This document shows positions 1 through 9,166 of a stretch of 64,000 bases of DNA, one piece after another. The notes under the pieces are model-generated. The model did no database searches, had not been told where the DNA came from, and was given only the letters and a program-made list of their open reading frames with translations. How positions within the stretch are numbered: position 1 is the stretch's first letter; each line of letters opens with the position of its first letter. A program made the translations under genes and the position numbers. Location of the stretch: contig CACNYD010000003.1 of NCBI GenBank assembly GCA_902624635.1, positions 1 to 64,000 of the forward strand, in the 5' to 3' direction. Source of the stretch: an uncultured Pelagibacteraceae bacterium (GTDB taxonomy: Bacteria > Pseudomonadota > Alphaproteobacteria > Pelagibacterales > Pelagibacteraceae).

Positions 1-2
1 AA

Positions 3-362
3 TTTTTTAATGAAGGACTAGAACTCTATAACAAAAAAAAATTTGAAGATGCTAGATTTATGTTTGAGAGAAGTATTGTATTTAATCCAAAACATTCTAA
101 CTCGTATTTATATTTAGCTAAAATTTACAATCAGGAAAAAAATCAAAAGAAAGAGGAAAAAAATTTAGAGGCGACTTTATTGATTGAACCAGATAATGAA
201 GAAGCAATGTTAATGTTAATGAAAATAGCATTAGAAAAATCAAACTACTCTAAAGTAAAGAGTCTATCAGAAGACTTTGTCAAAGTTTGCAAAAATTTAT
301 GTGATGAAAATAAAAGTATCTTAGATTCTTTAGCAAACTTAGAACCCAAAAATGAGTCTTGA
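3..362 (+). CDS. TPR-repeat protein, 5' end outside window
   Basis: Frame of ORF 60..362 stays open upstream to position 3 ([25 protein letters not shown]...), TPR-like helical repeats. Confidence 0.6.
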   Translation, partial: FFNEGLELYNKKKFEDARFMFERSIVFNPKHSNSYLYLAKIYNQEKNQKKEEKNLEATLLIEPDNEEAMLMLMKIALEKSNYSKVKSLSEDFVKVCKNLCDENKSILDSLANLEPKNES

Positions 363-1914
363 TCAAAATTTGAATAAGATTTTAATTGTAGATTTTGGTT
401 CACAATTTACACAGCTAATAGCTAGAAGAATTAGAGAATTAGGAATTTTTTCTGAAATTATAAGTCACAAAAAAATTAAGAGCAAAGACATCAATTACAC
501 TGTTAAAGGTATTATTTTATCCGGTGGTCCTCTCAATGTTTATCAAATTAACAAATATTCCTTCGATAAAAAGATAATTCAAAAAGGGGTTCCAGTTTTG
601 GGTATTTGTTTTGGTCATCAAATGATATCTAAATTAAATGGTGGAAAAGTAAAACATTCTAAACATAGAGAGTTTGGTTTAGCAAATATCACAAAAAAAA
701 ATAGTAGTCTTTTAATTAAAAATCTATTCAAGAAAAAAAAGCAAATAAAAGTTTGGATGAGTCATGCTGATCAAGTTTCAAAATTACCAAAAAATTTTAA
801 GGTAATTGCTTCAAGCCAAAATTCTAAATTTGCAATAGTTGAAAATAAACTTAAAGATTATTATGGAGTTCAATTTCATCCAGAGGTGACACATACAGAA
901 AATGGAAAAAAACTAATAAGTAATTTTATATTCCTGATATGTAAAATAAGAAAAAATTGGTCCTCAAAAGATCAAAAAATTAAATTGATAAAAGATGTGA
1001 GAGAAATGGTTGGAAATAATAAGGTCATTTGTGCCTTATCAGGTGGAGTAGATAGTAGTGTAGTTGCACAATTATTGAATAAAGCAATTGGTAAAAATTT
1101 GCATTGTATTTTTGTTAATACTGGGCTCTTAAGAAAAGACGAAGAAAAACAAGTTGTTGCAACATTTAAAAAAAGGCTAAAGATTAATCTTACTTATGTT
1201 AATGCTGAGAAAGAGTTTATAAAAAAATTATCAAATGTTTCAGACCCTGAAAAGAAACGAAAAATTATAGGAAATTTATTCATCAAGATATTTGAGCGCT
1301 ATGCAAAAAAAATAAAAAATGTAAAATTTTTAGCTCAAGGAACTCTTTATCCTGATTTAATAGAAAGCAAATCAGTTACTGGTAGTCAAACATCTAAAAT
1401 TAAATCTCACCATAATGTTGGAGGTTTACCCAAAAAAATGAAACTAAAACTTGTAGAACCATTAAAATTTTTATTCAAGGATGAGGTAAGAAAACTTGGT
1501 TTAGAACTGAAATTGAGTAGAGAAATTATTTCTCGTCATCCTTTCCCAGGACCTGGACTAGCAATAAGAATGCCTGGAATAATAACAAAAGAAAAAATTA
1601 ATATTTTGAAAGAAGCTGATCATTATTTTATTCAAGCTTTGAGAGATCACAATTTATATCATAAAATTTGGCAAGCTTATGCTGCATTACTTCCGGTCAA
1701 AACAGTAGGAGTAATGGGTGATAACAGAACTTACGAATACTTGTGTTTGCTTAGAGCAATCACCTCTGAAGATGGTATGACTGCAGATTTTTATGAATTT
1801 AAAAAATCATTTATACAAGAAATTTCAAATAAAATAGTGAATAGTATTAGGGGGATTAATAGAGTAGTTTACGATATAACTTCGAAACCACCGAGCACAA
1901 TCGAATTAGAGTAA
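352..1914 (+). CDS. guaA: GMP synthase (glutamine-hydrolysing)
   Basis: [42 protein letters not shown]-term RPPSTIELE-like (KPPSTIELE). Confidence 0.97.
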   Translation: MSLDQNLNKILIVDFGSQFTQLIARRIRELGIFSEIISHKKIKSKDINYTVKGIILSGGPLNVYQINKYSFDKKIIQKGVPVLGICFGHQMISKLNGGKVKHSKHREFGLANITKKNSSLLIKNLFKKKKQIKVWMSHADQVSKLPKNFKVIASSQNSKFAIVENKLKDYYGVQFHPEVTHTENGKKLISNFIFLICKIRKNWSSKDQKIKLIKDVREMVGNNKVICALSGGVDSSVVAQLLNKAIGKNLHCIFVNTGLLRKDEEKQVVATFKKRLKINLTYVNAEKEFIKKLSNVSDPEKKRKIIGNLFIKIFERYAKKIKNVKFLAQGTLYPDLIESKSVTGSQTSKIKSHHNVGGLPKKMKLKLVEPLKFLFKDEVRKLGLELKLSREIISRHPFPGPGLAIRMPGIITKEKINILKEADHYFIQALRDHNLYHKIWQAYAALLPVKTVGVMGDNRTYEYLCLLRAITSEDGMTADFYEFKKSFIQEISNKIVNSIRGINRVVYDITSKPPSTIELE

Positions 1915-2694
1915 ATGAATATAAAGATAAAAAAAATTCTAAATAAAAAGAATAAATCTAAAATTATTTGTCTTACAGCATACTCAAAAAATGTTGCTTC
2001 AATTCTTGATAAACATTGTGATTTAGTACTCGTTGGGGACTCTCTCGGATCAGTTTTGTATAACTTTAAGTCTACTAGACAAGTGACTTTGCAGACTATG
2101 ATTAATCACTCTAAAAGTGTCAGACTTGGTATTAAGAAATCACTAATGGTTGTTGATATGCCCTATAATACATATCGAAATCCAAGTGAGGCTTTGAAGA
2201 ATTCAAAACTGGTTATGAAAGAAACCAAATGTGATGCTGTTAAGCTAGAAGGAGGAAAAAAGATAATTCCTATAGTTAAAAGATTAATTAAAAATAAAAT
2301 ACCAGTCATGGGTCATGTCGGAATATTGCCCCAGACAGATAAAAAATTTACTTTTAAAGGTAAAAAATTAAAGGAAAGTGAAATATTGCTTAGAGATACT
2401 AAACTTTTAGAAAATGCAGGAGTTTTTTCAATTGTATTAGAATGTGTAGAAACAAAATTGTCTAAGAAAATATCCAATCATATAAAAATTCCAACAATAG
2501 GTATTGGCTCTTCAGTTAATTGTGATGGCCAAGTTTTAGTGATTGATGATTTAATGGGATTAAGTCAAAGTAAATTAAAATTTGTTAAAAGATTTGTCGA
2601 TATAACAAAATTGATTGAAACTGGTGTGAAAAAATTTAAATCTGAAGTATTAAAGAAACAATTTCCTAAAGCTAAACATTCTTTTTCCAAATGA
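1915..2694 (+). CDS. panB: 3-methyl-2-oxobutanoate hydroxymethyltransferase
   Basis: LVGDSLGSVLYNF, VVDMPYNTY, VKLEGG, PVMGHVGILPQ motifs. Confidence 0.93.
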   Translation: MNIKIKKILNKKNKSKIICLTAYSKNVASILDKHCDLVLVGDSLGSVLYNFKSTRQVTLQTMINHSKSVRLGIKKSLMVVDMPYNTYRNPSEALKNSKLVMKETKCDAVKLEGGKKIIPIVKRLIKNKIPVMGHVGILPQTDKKFTFKGKKLKESEILLRDTKLLENAGVFSIVLECVETKLSKKISNHIKIPTIGIGSSVNCDGQVLVIDDLMGLSQSKLKFVKRFVDITKLIETGVKKFKSEVLKKQFPKAKHSFSK

Positions 2695-3434
2695 AACTGA
2701 ATAAGATAGAGCCAAAATTCATAAAAAAGAATAATCCAAGAATAGGTTTAATAACTTTAGCTAGTGATTTTAGAATTGAAAAAGATTTTAATGATGTAAT
2801 TTATGGAAAAAACATAGATTTATACTCAAATAGAATAAATTGTTACAATCCTCTTACTAACGAAACTTTGAAAAAGATGGCAGATGACATTCCAGAAGTG
2901 ACCAAAAATATTTTACCAGATCAAAAATTAGACTGTGTTGCTTATGGATGTACATCAGGAACTATTGCTGCAGGTTATGAATCAATCTATGAAAAAGTAA
3001 ATTTAGCAAAACCCAATACAAAAGTAACGACACCAATTACTTCTGCAATTAATGCTCTTAAAACACTTAAGATAAATAAGGTTTCAATATTTACTCCGTA
3101 TACTGATGAGATTAATCAATCAGTTATTAATTATTTCAAAAATGAAAAAATAGAAATTTCTGAACTATCTTATTTTGATATTGCTTCTGATTTGGATATA
3201 GGAAAAGTTGATCCACAACATTTATTTGATGTTTTAATCAAACAAGATTTGTCAAATAGTGATGCGTTGTTTGTGTCTTGCACCGCACTCCCTGTATTAT
3301 CAATTATCAATGAAATAGAAAAAAAATTAGGCAAGGTAATCTTATCAAGTAATCAAACTTTAATTTGGGATACACTTAAACAAGTGAATAATCAAAATAG
3401 AGTTGATGGTTATGGCGTATTATTTAACAGTTAG
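2691..3434 (+). CDS. Asp/Glu racemase superfamily (maleate isomerase / EutA-like)
   Basis: Two catalytic Cys contexts (AYGCTSGT, VSCTALP); 4-bp overlap with panB. Confidence 0.7.
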   Translation: MKLNKIEPKFIKKNNPRIGLITLASDFRIEKDFNDVIYGKNIDLYSNRINCYNPLTNETLKKMADDIPEVTKNILPDQKLDCVAYGCTSGTIAAGYESIYEKVNLAKPNTKVTTPITSAINALKTLKINKVSIFTPYTDEINQSVINYFKNEKIEISELSYFDIASDLDIGKVDPQHLFDVLIKQDLSNSDALFVSCTALPVLSIINEIEKKLGKVILSSNQTLIWDTLKQVNNQNRVDGYGVLFNS

Positions 3435-3437
3435 TTT

Positions 3438-4607
3438 ATGAATTTTTCAATTGAAGAATACAAATCAAGATTAAAAAAAGTTCAAAAATCAATGCAAGAT
3501 AAAGGAATTGAGATTTTGATTTCACAAGATCCATCAAATATGAATTATCTCACAGGTTATGATGCATGGTCTTTCTATTATGCTCAATGCGTGATTGTTC
3601 ATGCAAATGCAGAAGAACCAATTTGCTTTGTAAGAGACCAAGATGCTGGTGGTGCTTATATTAAAACTTATTTGAAAGATGAAAATATAATTAAGTACCA
3701 TGAGAAATATATTCATACTTGGCCGCTACATCCTTACGACTCCTTAGTTGATTTATTTAAGGAAAAAAAATGGGATAAATTATCCATAGGCGTTGAAATG
3801 GATAGTCATTATTTTACCGCTTATTGTTATGAAAAAATAAAAAAAGGGTTGCCTAATGCAAAATTACTAGACTGTGAGCGATTAGTGAATTGGGTTAGGC
3901 TTGTTAAGTCAGACGCTGAAATAGAATATATGAAGGCAGCTGCACAAATTACTCAATTAGGCATGAATAAAGCTTTTGAAGTTATAGATCCAGGTGTAAG
4001 GCAATGTGATGCTGTTTCGGAAATATGGTCAACTTTAGTTAAAGGAAACTCAGAATTTGGTGGGGATTATGCTTCAATAGTGCCAATGCTACCAACTGGA
4101 AAAGGGACCTCTGCATCCCATTTAACTTGGACCGAGGATAAATTTATTCAAGGAGAGGCCACAATAATAGAATTATCTGGTGTTAATAAAAAGTATCATT
4201 GTCCAATGGCTAGAACAGTTTTACTTGGAGACCCTGATCAAAAAAAGATTGATACAATGAAAAAAACTAACGAGGCACTTCAAGCGGGCATTGATCAAGT
4301 TAAAGCAGGAAATACTGCTGATGATGTTGCACAAGCATTTTGGAAGATATTAAACAAATATAAAATAGAAAAAACTTCAAGGACTGGTTATTCAATTGGG
4401 ATTGGTTATCCACCTGATTGGGGTGAACATACTTTAAATATCTCAAAAGGTGATATGACATTGTTAAAACCCAATGTTACTTTTCATATGATTGCAGTAA
4501 TGCAATTTGGAAATTGGGGAGTAGAAGCATCAGAAGCAATTAGAGTCACCGATAAAGGTTCTGAATTATTTTGTAATTTTTCTAGAGAACTTCACGTTAA
4601 AAGCTAA
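3438..4607 (+). CDS. M24 family aminopeptidase-like hydrolase, ectoine hydrolase (DoeA/EutD)-like
   Basis: Creatinase N-terminal + pita-bread fold: NYLTGYDAWSFY, ELSGVNKKYHCPMART, GYPPDWGEHTLNI. Confidence 0.7.
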   Translation: MNFSIEEYKSRLKKVQKSMQDKGIEILISQDPSNMNYLTGYDAWSFYYAQCVIVHANAEEPICFVRDQDAGGAYIKTYLKDENIIKYHEKYIHTWPLHPYDSLVDLFKEKKWDKLSIGVEMDSHYFTAYCYEKIKKGLPNAKLLDCERLVNWVRLVKSDAEIEYMKAAAQITQLGMNKAFEVIDPGVRQCDAVSEIWSTLVKGNSEFGGDYASIVPMLPTGKGTSASHLTWTEDKFIQGEATIIELSGVNKKYHCPMARTVLLGDPDQKKIDTMKKTNEALQAGIDQVKAGNTADDVAQAFWKILNKYKIEKTSRTGYSIGIGYPPDWGEHTLNISKGDMTLLKPNVTFHMIAVMQFGNWGVEASEAIRVTDKGSELFCNFSRELHVKS

Positions 4608-4658
4608 TTATTAAAGGTTGATATTTATTCCCACAAATGTTTTAAAGTTGCTTTAATT

Positions 4659-5744
4659 ATGACCTCAAAAAAAGATTTTGTTAAATTTGATCAAGTCGAC
4701 AAAAGCTATGACGGAAAAGTTCTAGTAGTTAAGGACCTCCAGTTAGATATTGCTGAGGGGGAGTTTATTACAATGTTAGGACCCTCTGGTTCTGGTAAAA
4801 CAACCTGCTTGATGATGTTAGCTGGATTTGAAACACCAACTAACGGAGAAATATATTTAGATGGTAAAGCGATATCTAGTATACCTCCTCACAAAAGAGG
4901 AATTGGAATGGTATTCCAAAATTATGCTTTATTCCCACACATGACTGTATATGAAAATTTAGCTTTTCCATTAAGAGTGAGAAAAATTCCAAAAGATGAA
5001 GCAGATAAAAAAATTGATAAAGCGTTATCAATGGTATCCCTTCAAGGTTTTGCAGCAAGGATGCCAGGTCAGTTATCCGGTGGACAACAACAAAGGGTAG
5101 CGGTTGCAAGATCATTGGTGTTTGATCCACAATTAGTTTTAATGGATGAACCTTTAGGAGCTCTCGATAAAAATTTAAGAGAAAGTATGCAATATGAAAT
5201 TAAACACATTCACGAAAGCATTGGTGTGACAGTTGTTTATGTTACGCATGATCAAAGTGAGGCTTTAACAATGTCAAATCGTATTGCAGTATTTAATGAT
5301 GGTAAAGTTCAGCAGCTCTCAAGTCCTGATGAATTATATGAGAAACCTGTAAATTCATTTGTTGCAGAATTTATAGGAGAAAATAATACTTTTGGTGGAG
5401 AAGTTTCTGATATTTCTGGTGGGAAATGTAAAGTTAAATTGGGAAATGCAGAAATACTTGCAAATCCAATTTCTGTAAAAGGTAAAGGAGAGCGGACTAC
5501 TGTTTCTTTAAGACCTGAACGAGCTTTGATTAATCCAAGCACAAAAATGGACAATCTTCATAAAGGAAAAATTGAAGAAGTTATTTATCATGGTGACCAT
5601 ACAAGATTAAGAATAAATCTTTTAGGCAACCCTGAGTTTATTTTAAAAGTTCCTAATAGTTCATCCAACTTAGATATCAAACTTGGAAATGAGATTAATA
5701 TTGGATGGAACAGTGATGATGCACGGGCTCTTGACCCAAAATAA
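4659..5744 (+). CDS. ABC transporter ATP-binding protein, PotA-type
   Basis: Walker A GPSGSGKTT, LSGGQQQRVAVARSL, LMDEPLGALDK, TOBE-like C-terminus. Confidence 0.9.
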   Translation: MTSKKDFVKFDQVDKSYDGKVLVVKDLQLDIAEGEFITMLGPSGSGKTTCLMMLAGFETPTNGEIYLDGKAISSIPPHKRGIGMVFQNYALFPHMTVYENLAFPLRVRKIPKDEADKKIDKALSMVSLQGFAARMPGQLSGGQQQRVAVARSLVFDPQLVLMDEPLGALDKNLRESMQYEIKHIHESIGVTVVYVTHDQSEALTMSNRIAVFNDGKVQQLSSPDELYEKPVNSFVAEFIGENNTFGGEVSDISGGKCKVKLGNAEILANPISVKGKGERTTVSLRPERALINPSTKMDNLHKGKIEEVIYHGDHTRLRINLLGNPEFILKVPNSSSNLDIKLGNEINIGWNSDDARALDPK

Positions 5745-5783
5745 TCAATCCATAATTATTGAATAAGTAGTTAAAAAGGCCTG

Positions 5784-5812
5784 TTGACTCTCTTCTCTGA
5801 AGTTGTTTTAAT
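5784..5812 (+). promoter_or_regulatory. Predicted sigma70-like promoter of the periplasmic binding protein gene
   Basis: TTGACT-N17-TTTAAT about 30 bp upstream of the start codon. Confidence 0.5.
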
Positions 5813-5818
5813 TAGTTT

Positions 5819-5832
5819 TTTAAACGTTTAAA
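5819..5832. promoter_or_regulatory. Candidate operator palindrome upstream of SBP gene
   Basis: TTTAAACGTTTAAA perfect 14-bp palindrome just downstream of the predicted -10. Confidence 0.4.
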
Positions 5833-5842
5833 CGGAGGAAAA

Positions 5843-6970
5843 ATGAAAAAACTAAGTAAAATATTACTAGCTATTTCTTTTGTACTTTCACTAACTACTT
5901 CAGCATTTGCAACAACGGTAACAGCAGTGTCATGGGGTGGGGCTTATACTGAGTCTCAAAAGTTAGGTTATGGTGATCCAACTGCTAAAAAACTAGGCAT
6001 TAACATTGCTTGGGTTGATTATTCAGGTGGTTTATCAGAAATTAAAGCACAAAAAGAAGCTGGAAAGATCACGTGGGATATAATCGACGTGTTCGCAATG
6101 GATACTATCACTGGATGTGATGAAGGATTATTTGTTGAATTTGATTTTGACAAAGATTTCCCACCAGCACCAGATGGAACTCCAGCAAGTAAAGATTTCT
6201 TTACTGCAATGCCAAGTAAATGTGCTGTAGGAAATATTTTATATTCTTGGAACTACGCTTATAACACTAATAATGTTAAAGGTACTCCAAAGACTATCAA
6301 AGATTTCTTTAACACAAAGAAATTCCCTGGAAAAAGAGCTATCTACAAAAGCGCTCTAACTAATTTAGAGATTGCTTTAGCTGCAGATGGTATCAAGCCA
6401 GGTAAAGGCGGAGCAAAAATCTACAAAGCTTTAGAAACAGAAAAAGGTGTTGAGAGAGCAATGAACAAGATCAAAGAATTATGTACAGATCCAAAAGGTG
6501 GATGTGTATTTTGGTCTGCAGGTGCTCAACCACCAGAACTGTTAGTATCAGGTGAAGTAGTAATGGCTACTGGTTGGAATGGTAGATTCTTCAATGCTGA
6601 AATTGGAGAAGGTGCACCAATCAAACAAGTTTGGGATGGCCAAGGTCTTGATTACGAGTATTTCGTACAAGTTAAAGGTGGACCAAACGATGCTAATGGT
6701 ATGGCTAAAAAAGCTTTAGCTATGATGACTAGTTCTGAAATGTTAGCAGGAAGTGCTAAATACATTGCATATGCTCCTTGGAGAAAATCTTCAATTGGTA
6801 TTATGGAAAAAGGTGAGCCTTGGTATAAAGATGGTAAGACTAACATGGTACCACAAATGCCAACTGCACCGGCTAACACTAAAAACTACTTCCTAGTAGA
6901 TCCAATTTTCTGGGCTGATAACGGAACAGAGCTTGGTGAAAAATGGGAAGCTATGAAAGCTGGTCTATAA
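5843..6970 (+). CDS. ABC transporter periplasmic substrate-binding protein, PotD/PotF-type
   Basis: Signal peptide, VSWGGAYTESQKLGYGDP; between ATPase and permease genes. Confidence 0.88.
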   Translation: MKKLSKILLAISFVLSLTTSAFATTVTAVSWGGAYTESQKLGYGDPTAKKLGINIAWVDYSGGLSEIKAQKEAGKITWDIIDVFAMDTITGCDEGLFVEFDFDKDFPPAPDGTPASKDFFTAMPSKCAVGNILYSWNYAYNTNNVKGTPKTIKDFFNTKKFPGKRAIYKSALTNLEIALAADGIKPGKGGAKIYKALETEKGVERAMNKIKELCTDPKGGCVFWSAGAQPPELLVSGEVVMATGWNGRFFNAEIGEGAPIKQVWDGQGLDYEYFVQVKGGPNDANGMAKKALAMMTSSEMLAGSAKYIAYAPWRKSSIGIMEKGEPWYKDGKTNMVPQMPTAPANTKNYFLVDPIFWADNGTELGEKWEAMKAGL

Positions 6971-7009
6971 TTTAAGTTTTAAAGAACTTAATTATATATT
7001 ATAATTTAA

Positions 7010-7036
7010 GGGCGGTTATTTATAACCGCCCTTTTT
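7010..7036 (+). terminator. Rho-independent terminator/attenuator between SBP and permease genes
   Basis: GGGCGGTTATTTATAACCGCCC perfect inverted repeat followed by TTTTT. Confidence 0.8.
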
Positions 7037-7040
7037 ATTT

Positions 7041-8294
7041 ATGAGCTCAGAAACAAAACAAATTTTGACTACAGACGGAATACCCTTAGAGGTTAGTCTA
7101 AAAAAAGCAGAAAGAAAAAATAAGATCAAAGCTTTCTTGCTGGTTGCTCCTTTATTATTTTTCTTAATTATTACCTATGTCTTTCCAATAGGAGACATGT
7201 TGTTCAGAAGTGTTGACGACAAGATGGTAACTCAGATGCTTCCAAAAACTTTTAAAGCAATGGAAAATTGGGATGGACAAGATTTGCCAGATGAGGAAGT
7301 TTTCGCAGCTTTTCATGAAGATTTTATAAAATTAGTTGAAGATAAACGCGAAGGTAAACTATCTACCCAATTAAATTACACAAAGAATGGATTTAAAAGT
7401 ATTATTAAAAAATTAAGAAGAGCATCTAAAAAATTTGAAGAGGGAAATTATAAAGAACAAATAATGTCAGTACATAAAAGATGGGCTGATGTTGAGTACT
7501 GGAGAGCAATTCAAAGAAGGGCCCCTGAATTTACAGGTCAAAAATATCTAAAAGGAATGGATATGTATGTAAATGAGGAAGGGAAAATAGTAAGTGTTGA
7601 GGAAGATAGACGAATTCATAGAGTGTTGTGGTTAAGAACTTTGGAGATTGCATTCTTTGTAACGGTCTTTTGTTTTTTGATGGCTTATCCGATTGCCCAT
7701 TTGTTAGCTACTCTACCTATGAAATATAGTAACTTATTAATGATATGCGTACTGTTGCCGTTCTGGACTTCATTACTTGTAAGAACTGCTAGCTGGATGA
7801 TATTGTTACAACAACAAGGTATCGTAAATGATTTCTTTGTTGGAATAGGATTGGTGGCTGACGATAACAGACCCGAAATGATGTATAACAAGACAGGAAG
7901 TTATGTAGCAATGACACAAATCTTGCTGCCATTTATGGTGCTACCGCTATACAGTGTCATGAAAACTATCTCACCAAGCTTAATGAGAGCTGGAAAATCG
8001 CTAGGCGGGACACCATTTATAGCGTTTTGGAAAGTTTATTTCCCACTGACGATCCCCGGAATAGGTGCAGGATGTTTATTAGTGTTCATTTTAGCGATTG
8101 GTTATTACATTACACCAGCCTTAGTTGGTGGTGCATCCGGGACTTTAATTAGTAACCAGATTGCCTTTCATATGAAAAGCACCCTTGACTGGAGTTTTGC
8201 ATCTGCAATGGGATTAATGTTATTGAGTGGGGTATTGGTGATTTATTGGCTTTATAACAAAATAGTTGGAATAGATAATATCAAATTAGGATAA
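7041..8294 (+). CDS. ABC transporter permease, PotB-type
   Basis: Multi-TM; permease motif near AGKSLGGTPFIAFWKVYFPLTIPG; long hydrophilic loop after TM1. Confidence 0.85.
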   Translation: MSSETKQILTTDGIPLEVSLKKAERKNKIKAFLLVAPLLFFLIITYVFPIGDMLFRSVDDKMVTQMLPKTFKAMENWDGQDLPDEEVFAAFHEDFIKLVEDKREGKLSTQLNYTKNGFKSIIKKLRRASKKFEEGNYKEQIMSVHKRWADVEYWRAIQRRAPEFTGQKYLKGMDMYVNEEGKIVSVEEDRRIHRVLWLRTLEIAFFVTVFCFLMAYPIAHLLATLPMKYSNLLMICVLLPFWTSLLVRTASWMILLQQQGIVNDFFVGIGLVADDNRPEMMYNKTGSYVAMTQILLPFMVLPLYSVMKTISPSLMRAGKSLGGTPFIAFWKVYFPLTIPGIGAGCLLVFILAIGYYITPALVGGASGTLISNQIAFHMKSTLDWSFASAMGLMLLSGVLVIYWLYNKIVGIDNIKLG

Positions 8295-8299
8295 TTAAT

Positions 8300-9154
8300 A
8301 TGGCTTTACCAAAATATACAGAACCACATTATAGAATTTGGCATTATATCTATTTAACAATTTGTGGTGCAGTTTTCTTTTTTCTTATTGCACCTTTATT
8401 TGTAATCTTTCCATTATCATTTAATGCAGAAGAATTTTTAAGTTTTTCTGATGGGATGAAAAGTCTTGATCCAGATGCTTTTTCTTTAAGATGGTATAAA
8501 GACATGATTTATGGCACTAAAAATCCTTGGGGATTAGCTGCAAAGAATAGTTTTGTAATTGCAATTTTTGCTACAATTGGATCAGTTATACTTGGAACTG
8601 TTGCTGCTCTGGGGTTAAGTAGCAGACATATGCCTTACAAAGGGTTGATAATGGCTGTTTTAATTTCTCCAATGATTGTACCTTTAATTATTTCAGGTGT
8701 TGCAATATTTTTCTTCATGGCAAAAGCTGGTTTGGCAGCAACACATACAGGCATTGTTCTTGCCCACATAATTTTAGGAACACCCTTTGTAGTTATCACA
8801 GTTACCGCTACACTTTCAGGATTTGATCACAGTGTAACTAGAGCTGCTGCAAGTTTGGGTAGTGATCCAGTAAATACTTTTATGAAAATTACATTACCAT
8901 TAATTTTACCCGGTGTTATTTCAGGTGGATTATTTGCATTTGTGACTTCATTTGATGAAGTTGTTGTTGTTTTATTTTTAGCAGGATTAGAAAATACAAC
9001 AATTCCTATTCAAATGTGGACAGGTTTAAGAGAACAATTGAGTCCAACAATTCTAGCTGTTGCGACTTGTTTAATAATACTATCGACACTAATATTAGTT
9101 ACCGCTGAGCTTTTAAGAAGACGATCAGAGAGGCTTAGAGGAATTAATCGATAG
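8300..9154 (+). CDS. ABC transporter permease, PotC-type
   Basis: Multi-TM; RAAASLGSDPVNTFMKITLPLILPGVISG EAA loop. Confidence 0.88.
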   Translation: MALPKYTEPHYRIWHYIYLTICGAVFFFLIAPLFVIFPLSFNAEEFLSFSDGMKSLDPDAFSLRWYKDMIYGTKNPWGLAAKNSFVIAIFATIGSVILGTVAALGLSSRHMPYKGLIMAVLISPMIVPLIISGVAIFFFMAKAGLAATHTGIVLAHIILGTPFVVITVTATLSGFDHSVTRAAASLGSDPVNTFMKITLPLILPGVISGGLFAFVTSFDEVVVVLFLAGLENTTIPIQMWTGLREQLSPTILAVATCLIILSTLILVTAELLRRRSERLRGINR

Positions 9155-9166
9155 TAAAATAATCAA

